From Ailurus styani (lineage: Eukaryota; Chordata; Mammalia; Carnivora; Ailuridae): a stretch of DNA of 64,000 nucleotides. Positions within the stretch are counted from its first letter, which is position 1, and every line of letters begins with the position of its first letter. Under the pieces are notes generated by a model. That model saw nothing but the letters and a program-made list of their open reading frames with translations, made no database searches and was not told the DNA's origin. A program made the translations under genes and the position numbers. This document shows positions 57,636-64,000 of the stretch, piece by piece. The stretch covers positions 1 through 64,000 of the forward strand of contig LNAC01000732.1 in NCBI GenBank assembly GCA_002007465.1. The letters run 5' to 3'.

Positions 57636-57967
57636 GAATGAAATGCAATCTATATGGCACTAAAACAATCTCCTAATTTGGGTGGAGGCAGTGGTTGGGG
57701 AGGGGTAGGGGAGGTTTCATCCCATTTGTCGTCTGAGAGAAAACATCCCCTGTTAACTATCGGATTATTCATTTATCAGCCGATGAGGGGGACAGTTCTA
57801 ATACTGAAATACATCAACAGCTATTATCCAAAAATGCTCATTTAGGCTATTGGCTAGGTGGATACTAATTCCTCTGTCATGAAAAAATATTACAATATTA
57901 CAGGCATAAGAACAGAAAGAATAATTCACCCATGCTACTACTAGAAATTCAAGAAAAATATTTCCTA
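57636..57967. other. No gene; unique sequence
   Basis: A GGGGAGGGGTAGGGGAGG tract is at 57698-57715 (G-rich). Nothing else recognised. Confidence 0.55.
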
Positions 57968-57982
57968 TTTAAACCCAGTGAA

Positions 57983-58188
57983 GGGGCACCTAGGTGGCTC
58001 AGTTGGCTAAGTGCCCGGCTCTTGATTTTGGCTCAGGTCGTGATCTCAACATCGTGGGATTGAGCCCCACATCAAACTCCACACTCAGCATGGAATCTGA
58101 GATTCTCCCTCTCCCTTTCCCCCTTCCTTTCCCCCCTGCTTGGGAGTGCACACACCCTCTCTAAATATATACATACATACATAAAATC
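57983..58188 (+). mobile_element. CAN-SINE, older copy
   Basis: GGGGCACCTAGGTGGCTCAG head, 'ctcttgattttggctcaggtcgtgatctcaac' (the older Lys-SINE wording), CT block and ATACATACATACATAAAATC tail. Flanks TTTAAACCCAGTGAA (57968-57982) and TTTAAATCCAGTGAA (58189-58203) differ at one base. Confidence 0.94.
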
Positions 58189-58203
58189 TTTAAATCCAGT
58201 GAA

Positions 58204-58981
58204 AACTCCTTTCTTCAAAAGAACAAAGTTTTATAATTTAAATACCAACTCCAGTGTTTTGCCTTCCGTGTGGAGAGACTGCTAAGTACAAAATTATATA
58301 AGCACTCTTTGTCTCAACTTCTCTAATTCTAAAATTGATACTGATAACCCTTAACCAACTCAACGAACTTTCCAGATAACATATTATAAGTAACAATAAG
58401 ATAAAGAAAAGTTAACATTCACATTGGCGAAAAGCAACTTTTCCTCTTTGACATCAGAGTAAGAATATATTTCCAAGTACTAGAGAATTTAAAACTACTT
58501 TAAAAGCAAAATTAAATTTGCAATTACTGAAAAAATTAATTGAGAATGAAAAATTAATTGGCAATGACAAATATATAATACAAATGTTGGTATTAGCATG
58601 TAATTTTAGAAAGCCAGATGGCTCAACTGAAATTTTAAATATTTAAATAGAGCTTTGAAGAGTTTACCATTAATATATGTTTTTAAGTAAATGTTTTTAA
58701 GTAGAATTTCCTGAAGAGACTTGTGGTAACCAATATTTTTTTCCCTAATGTCATGATCACACGAATTTAAGTCCTTGTATTTTGACAAGCTGTATAGATA
58801 CTGAATTTACTAAGTATACTATATTAAAATTATTCAGTATATACTACAGTTCTAACATTACTCTATACTAGCAAAAGATTTTCTTCTTTTCTGATGTATC
58901 TGGAGTCCATTAGTATAGAAAATAACATGGAAGTTTGAACCAAAATGTAAACTACTTGTGGTCCAACTAAAAATACACATT
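58204..58981. other. No gene; unique AT-rich sequence
   Basis: Nothing recognised. Confidence 0.55.
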
Positions 58982-58994
58982 AAAATATATTTGT

Positions 58995-59191
58995 TGGGCG
59001 CCTGGGTGGCTCAGTGGGTTAAAGCCTCTGCTTTCGGCTCAGGTCATGATCTCAGCGTCGTGGGATCGAGGCCCGCATCGGGCTCTCTGCTCAGCAGGGA
59101 GCCTGCTTCCTCTCTCTGTTTCTCTGCCTGCCTCTCTGCCTATTTGTAATCTCTCTCTCTGTCAAATAAATAAATAAAAAATCTTTAAAAA
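58995..59191 (+). mobile_element. Young CAN-SINE with 13-bp target duplication
   Basis: GGGCGCCTGGGTGGCTCAGT head, GGGATCGAGGCCCGCATCGG centre, TGCCTATTTGTAATCTCTCT 3' part. The perfect direct repeat AAAATATATTTGT lies at 58982-58994 and 59192-59204. Confidence 0.97.
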
Positions 59192-59204
59192 AAAATATAT
59201 TTGT

Positions 59205-60555
59205 ATACTCAAACAGTAAAGTGAATGGACCATAGAAAATAAATGGATCATAGAAAATAATTTAGAAATTTGATTCTAAATTACTCAAATAGTTTAAGCT
59301 TTTCTATTTTTTCTCCTTTATCATACATATTACCACCACAGAGCTAGGCACTGGCCTTTTACGACCAAATGTAGCTTGTGATAATTTGCTCTGTCCAGTA
59401 CATTTACTGATGGAATCACTGAAGATATCTAAGCAAGAAATGCAGTTGCTGGGATGTGCCATGGGGTCACTCATCAGATAGCAGAGGTGGGAGTGGTGAG
59501 GAAGGGTAGGAAGAATGGAACCATAGAAATGTGGAAAATGCGATCTCAGTATCTCAAGTGAGGGATGATAAAAACCTACAGTGGGCATCAGTTATGTTTG
59601 CTCCTGGGTGCATTCCCCATCTCTAACAGCATCTTGATATGGCCATGGGAATATGTTTAGTGCTGGTGGGGCAATAAATACAGATGTCTATCTTCTCACT
59701 GTGGGAACAATATGACTCCCACAGACTCCTTTCTCTTTATTCATTTTTTTTTTCTTCAGCTTGTTTTCATATTACACTGCTATCACCTTGTGATGGGCAA
59801 GGGACCCAGTGGGCCCAACTGGATCCTCTCTCCTAGGTTTTGCCTTGGAGTCAAGTGTTAAAAGGACTGAAGATATCTTTGAATGTATTCTTTCCAATAG
59901 CAGGGCCAGTAACAAGTGGGTGACTTCTACTAAGTGTTCGGTTCTTATAAGCTACTTCTCTCCTGTTGATTCCAACACATTTCTTATATGTAAATTAGTG
60001 ATAGTTTGGTTTTGCTACTTGCAACCTAAGAATTCTGTCTGATTTCTATAGCAACAGGAGTGGAAGAGGATATGGTCTAGAAACTAATAGGACTTGAAAG
60101 GGAGAGGTGAAACTGTGACTCTGTTAATGACGATGCTGGAGATGGAATTAGAGATGTCACGAGAAACATGGCTTGGGGCATGGGTGATAACTAACTGTGG
60201 AAATGCAGCTTTGAGAAAAAGTCTTGACATTCTTTGTTACTTACTTCTACAAATGTCCAGAGGTCTAAGGAGACTAATTTGAGTCTAGGTTGAGATTTTA
60301 CGTTTGGATAAACAATGAAGTGAGATGATCTGAGAGGTGGCCATTTGAATGTTTACCACAGGGACTATACGGAAGCTACTGACAGGGTAGCTGTTAAAAT
60401 GATTTCTGTATTGAAAGGGAAGTTATACTCATACCCCAGGATTTAGCCTCTTGTTCGAAAAATTCTATACACAACTTAAAAAGTGATCAAAGGAACGTTT
60501 TAAAAGATGAAGTATGACACAGGCGTGATCTCAACTAAATCATTCCATATAATGA
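59205..60555. other. No gene; unique sequence
   Basis: A tandem AATAAATGGA-like pair near 59240 and a T run at 59746-59754. Otherwise unassigned. Confidence 0.55.
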
Positions 60556-60559
60556 CATT

Positions 60560-60925
60560 CTTTCTTTGAAAGTAATGAGATATTCCTACCTCAAGCTCTC
60601 TGAACACTACTGTTTCTTCTATCTAGAGTAATTCCTCCTAAATCTTCATATGATTCAGTACTTCATTTCATTCATCTTACTGTTCAAGCATCAACTCCTC
60701 AGAGAGGTTTTCCCAACTATTCTATGTAAAATCACATCCAAAACACACCCTTCACTCTCTCCTATTACTTTGCTTTATTTGCTTATTGTTGATCGTCTTC
60801 ACTCACTAGTATAAATTCTATAAAGACAAGTACTATTTACTATTGGTTACTCAAAAACTCTACCCACAATGAGCACAGAGTATACACTCATTAAATATTT
60901 GGTGAATGAATAAATAAAATGAAAA
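60560..60925 (+). mobile_element. L2 3' end
   Basis: 'gcatcaactcctcagagaggttttcccaactattctatg', 'tttgcttattgttgatcgtcttcactcactagtataaattc' and 'tatacactcattaaatatttggtgaatgaataaata' match the L2 3' end, including the GAATGAATAAAT terminus. Confidence 0.85.
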
Positions 60926-61273
60926 TCTGTTTCCTTTTTGAGTTCTGCACTTGTTTACTTCAAGAGAAAGGAAGAGCAGTTGGTTACAATCTCCAAGCAA
61001 GATTCTTTTACATTTCCATATAACTCTGGGTCAGGAAGCAAGCATTCCTCAATATTGATACAAACACCCTAGCTGCAACTTTTGGGAGACCTAAAAGATC
61101 TAGCCGGAAGTCTAGTCACTGCTGCTGACACTCTGAGCCTGACCTAGAGCAGTGCACCTTCTATACCACTCGCCTGGCCAGGACCTACACAATGAGCTTT
61201 TCAAGAGAAAAGCTGAAGTAGTCTCATATTTGCATCCTTAGCCCAGTATAGTCAAGAGCACCAACAGTTTGGA

Positions 61274-61352
61274 GAAGAAGGAAGATAAGAAAAAAGAGGA
61301 AGAAAGGGGGTAAAAGGAGTAGAGGAAGTAGAAGAATTAGAAGAAGAATAAT
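61274..61352. repeat. Purine-rich (GAA/GGA) tract
   Basis: Nearly pure A and G over about 80 bases on the plus strand. Confidence 0.85.
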
Positions 61353-61384
61353 GGGAGCAACAGGGAGTGAGGTGAGTGTGAAAA

Positions 61385-62065
61385 CAGGCTCTCCAAAATG
61401 CTATCCTTGACTCTTCCCAACTCTGACACTTGTTTCTCTTACCTCTATTATAATTCTCTCCTGTTAAGTTCTCTACTCATTTTGTTCTATTTCTTGGTTC
61501 CCATTCTTTCTTAAATTTACTTTATTCAGGTTGTGGCCTCACCTTTCCACCAAAACATCTCTTTCAAAGCCATTAATGACCTCCATGTAACAAAATCCAG
61601 TGGTCAATTCTTAGGCCTCATCTTACTTGATTTTCCATTCATCATCCTTGCGTGTTGAAACACTCTTAACTTGGTGTCTGGTCACAATACTTCCTGGATT
61701 TCTTTTTACCTCTTTAAACATTTCTTAATTCATCTTGGAACCATTTCCAATTCTGGACTTCTAAATATTCTTTTGGGTCAGTCCTCTTGTGTTTTCTCTG
61801 CTTAAATGATTGTATCCCATCTCAAAGCATTATGTACCATTTATATGCTGATGAGTTTTCTCCATCATGGACCTCTCAAATGCCAATCAGCCCTTCTACT
61901 TGGCTATACTATAAGCATTTCAAACATCACAAGAACAAAATAGGGCGCTTGATTTCCACTCAAATCCTCAAATTCCTCCTCAGTACTGGCTCCACCTTAA
62001 AAACATAACCAAGCATTTGTCACCCTTCACTCCCCTTCACCCTGTTTCAATCCATGTAGGTCCCC
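61385..62065 (+). mobile_element. L2 fragment including ORF2 region
   Basis: 'aagccattaatgacctccatgtaacaaaatccagtggtcaattcttaggcctcatcttacttga', 'gttgaaacactcttaacttggtgtc', 'ttgggtcagtcctcttgtgttttctctgc', 'tttatatgctgatgagttttc' (the LYADE-type RT region) and 'ccacttggatgtc'-like text follow L2 ORF2 order. All frames are broken. It is a LINE-2 reverse transcriptase relic. Confidence 0.82.
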
Positions 62066-62384
62066 ATGTAAGCATCAAAAATAAAAGGAATTTAACAAAA
62101 TTCATTGTTGTATAAAATAACTCTCAGAATTTCAAGGTATATATTGCAGTATGTGCAATAACTGCATTGTGATATGAAAGTATCTGTGATCCTTATCATT
62201 TGCAAAGTTACCAGAACTGTTCTTACTACTATGGTTCATTTCTACATTTATAATACAATGAAATTCTGAATTTCAGTTAGAAATTTGTGAAAATAAAGAT
62301 GCATGAGAAAAATGAAAAGAATTTGTTTTGCTCAAAGAGAAACAGACAAACCAAGAAACAGACTATTGACTATTGAGAAAAAAC

Positions 62385-62565
62385 TGATGGTTATCAGAGG
62401 AGAGGTAGGTTGTAAGGTGGGTGATATAGGTGATGGGAATTAAGGAGGGCACTTGTGATGAGCGCTGAGTGATATATGGAACTATGGAGTCACTATATTG
62501 TACACCTGAAATTAATACAACTCTGCATGTTAACCACCTAGAATTAAAATAAAAACTTAAAAGCC
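62385..62565 (+). mobile_element. L1 3' end fragment
   Basis: 'aaaactgatggttatcagaggagaggtaggttg', 'gggtgatataggtgatgggaattaaggagggcacttgtgatgagcgctgagtg' and 'gtacacctgaaattaatacaactctgcatgttaacc' are an L1 3' UTR ending in an A-rich tail. Confidence 0.85.
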
Positions 62566-62644
62566 AAAAAATTTAATTTAATTAAAAAATACTTTGTTTT
62601 TCACATCCCCAACACTATATGGTTATTTGTTTTAGAATGTACAG

Positions 62645-62740
62645 GAAAGGTCTCGATCTATTTTGTTCAACTCTGGCACCCAGAATTGTGCTTGAAAACC
62701 AAGAGACCCTCAAAAAATATTTGTTGACTAAATGAAAACA
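62645..62740 (+). mobile_element. L2 3' terminal fragment
   Basis: 'cacccagaattgtgcttgaaaacc...ctcaaaaaatatttgttgactaaatgaa' is the diverged L2 3' end. Confidence 0.65.
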
Positions 62741-62814
62741 ATATAAGTAATAAGAAAGGAAGGATTATTATTATAGAAGCACTAGTAATATCTATCATTA
62801 AGGCAAAGATCATT

Positions 62815-62905
62815 GTAACAGCTAATATTTATATTTAGTCTGTGATAGGTACCATAAGCAATTTTATGCATTAGATTATTTTATTTATTTCACACAAAAG
62901 CCTTT
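62815..62905 (+). mobile_element. MIR fragment
   Basis: 'acagctaatatttatatttagtctgtgataggtaccataagcaattttatgcattagattattttatttatttcacac' follows the MIR centre. Confidence 0.6.
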
Positions 62906-62977
62906 TAAACTATTATTATTTTTGTTATATATACAAGGACATGGAACCTTTGTGAATCTAAGTGACCAAACATTACT

Positions 62978-63180
62978 TTTTTTTAAAATAAGCTTTTTTT
63001 TAAAGAGTTTATTTATTTATTTGAGAGAGAGAGAGAAAGCACAAGAGGAAGAAGGGTCAGAGGGAGAAGCAGACTCCCTGCTGAGCAGGGAGCCTGATGT
63101 GGGAGGAGATCCTGGGACTCCAGGATCATGACCTGAGCCCAAGGGAGTTGCTTAACCAACTGAGCCACCCAGGTGCCCTT
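62978..63180 (-). mobile_element. CAN-SINE
   Basis: Reversed tail TTTAAAGAGTTTATTTATTT, GA block, GACTCCCTGCTGAGCAGGGA, CAGGATCATGACCTGAGCCC and CTGAGCCACCCAGGTGCCC. TGACCAAACATT (62964-62975) and TGACCACACATT (63182-63193) are a likely target duplication with one mismatch. Confidence 0.93.
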
Positions 63181-63193
63181 ATGACCACACATT

Positions 63194-63740
63194 TCTATAA
63201 ATGACTAACTTCCAAACATGCTCTTAACCATCATGAAATGGAACACTTGAAACAGGAATATTCAAGTGTTCTATGGATGTTTGGGAAAAGGATGACAAAT
63301 GGAAAGAAGAAAGAAAGAGAAGGAAGGAAGTTTGATTGCCAGGTATTGAGTAGTTGCCCACTTCCTGTTGGTAAATCTCTGTCTTCCTCTAAAAAACTAA
63401 AATGAGGCTTGATCTTTCTCCCAGACTGATTCCATTTACAGGGGAGAGAAATATGAAAAAGGAAGTCAGTAGGACCCTTTATTCTTTTCCATAATGAATG
63501 TACTCAGACCTTGATTGCTGCAAAAGCTAAAGCAAACTTATCTTGAACAAGGTAGTAGTCCTGCCCTATGAGAAATACATTTGTCCTGAAACGTAGTGGT
63601 TTATTGTTTGTTCCTTTTCCATCTAACTCTTCTTAATTTAGAAAAAAAAAATCATTTTTTAATTTCCCAACTCAACAAAACCAGCTTGCCTTTAATTTTC
63701 TGGCTCTAAGGATATATAGTTATCTCTATTTTAATTTTAA

Positions 63741-63745
<5 letters not shown>
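63194..63745. other. No gene; unique sequence
   Basis: A GAAA/GGAA purine patch at 63300-63330. Nothing else recognised. Confidence 0.55.

Positions 63746-63793
<48 letters not shown>
63746..63793. repeat. (AC)24 microsatellite
   Basis: An uninterrupted AC run of about 48 bases. Confidence 0.98.
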
Positions 63794-63794
<1 letters not shown>

Positions 63795-63812
63795 CTATGA
63801 AAAGCCACTTCA

Positions 63813-64000
63813 GGGGCGCCTGGGTGGCTCAGTTGTTAAGCAACTACCCTCAGCTCAGGTCATGATCCCAGTGTCCTGGGATCTAACCCAGCATCGGTCT
63901 CCCTGCTCAGCGGAGAGCCTGCTTCTCCCTCTCCCCCTCCCTCTGCTGGTGTTCCCTCTCTCACTGTCTCTCTGTCAAATAAATAAAATCTTAAAAAAAA
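63813..64000 (+). mobile_element. CAN-SINE at the window end
   Basis: GGGGCGCCTGGGTGGCTCAG head through CTCAGCGGAGAGCCTGCTTC to AAATAAATAAAATCTTAAAA. The right flank and target duplication are outside the window. Confidence 0.94.

Noticed and set aside
1..64000. Search for tRNA, rRNA, CRISPR arrays, operons or phage genes
   Set aside because: The tRNA-like sequences are all SINE or MIR heads. There is no spaced direct-repeat array and no bacterial-type gene organisation; the window is mammalian.

Overview
This window looks like intergenic or intronic DNA from a caniform carnivore. The main evidence is about twenty copies or fragments of the carnivore tRNA-Lys-derived SINE (CAN-SINE), whose head reads GGGCGCCTGGGTGGCTCAG and whose body is followed by CT-rich sequence and an AATAAA-rich tail. 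Several copies carry the tail variant TGCCTACTTGTAATCTCTCT, which I associate with musteloid or pinniped genomes rather than dog or cat. That narrower placement is inference. L1, L2, MIR, MER5-like hAT elements and an MLT1-type LTR fill in a typical mammalian repeat landscape.

I see no intact protein-coding gene. All the open reading frames are short; the ones I could place are pieces of L1 ORF2, translated SINE bodies or microsatellites, or lie inside one processed pseudogene. That pseudogene (16936-18213) is an intronless, multiply broken copy of the pluripotency factor gene POU5F1 (OCT4), with 5' leader, start codon, POU-specific and homeodomain coding regions, 3' UTR and AATAAA signal.

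Layout. 1-1016: nested L1 3' ends; a 5'-truncated minus-strand L1 sits in an older plus-strand L1 with a 16-bp target duplication and contains a perfect 117-bp tandem duplication. 1.0-15.7 kb: sparse old repeats, three CAN-SINEs and long unique stretches. 15.7-24.5 kb: POU5F1 pseudogene and four single-N joins (16205, 18327, 21397, 21693), each flanked by near-identical sequence; the largest repeats about 2.35 kb. These are best read as unmerged contig ends. 24.5-45.5 kb: old L1, L2, MIR and hAT fragments with younger CAN-SINEs, several showing clean target duplications. 45.5-64 kb: unique sequence, more SINEs, L2 (including a retained ORF2-region fragment at 61.4-62.1 kb), an MLT1 LTR, and GT/AC microsatellites.

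No genes work together here. I found no convincing new biological system. The points most worth checking are the false-duplication pattern at the N joins, the POU5F1 retrocopy, the 117-bp duplication inside the L1, and a few repeat-poor stretches that could be conserved regulatory DNA.
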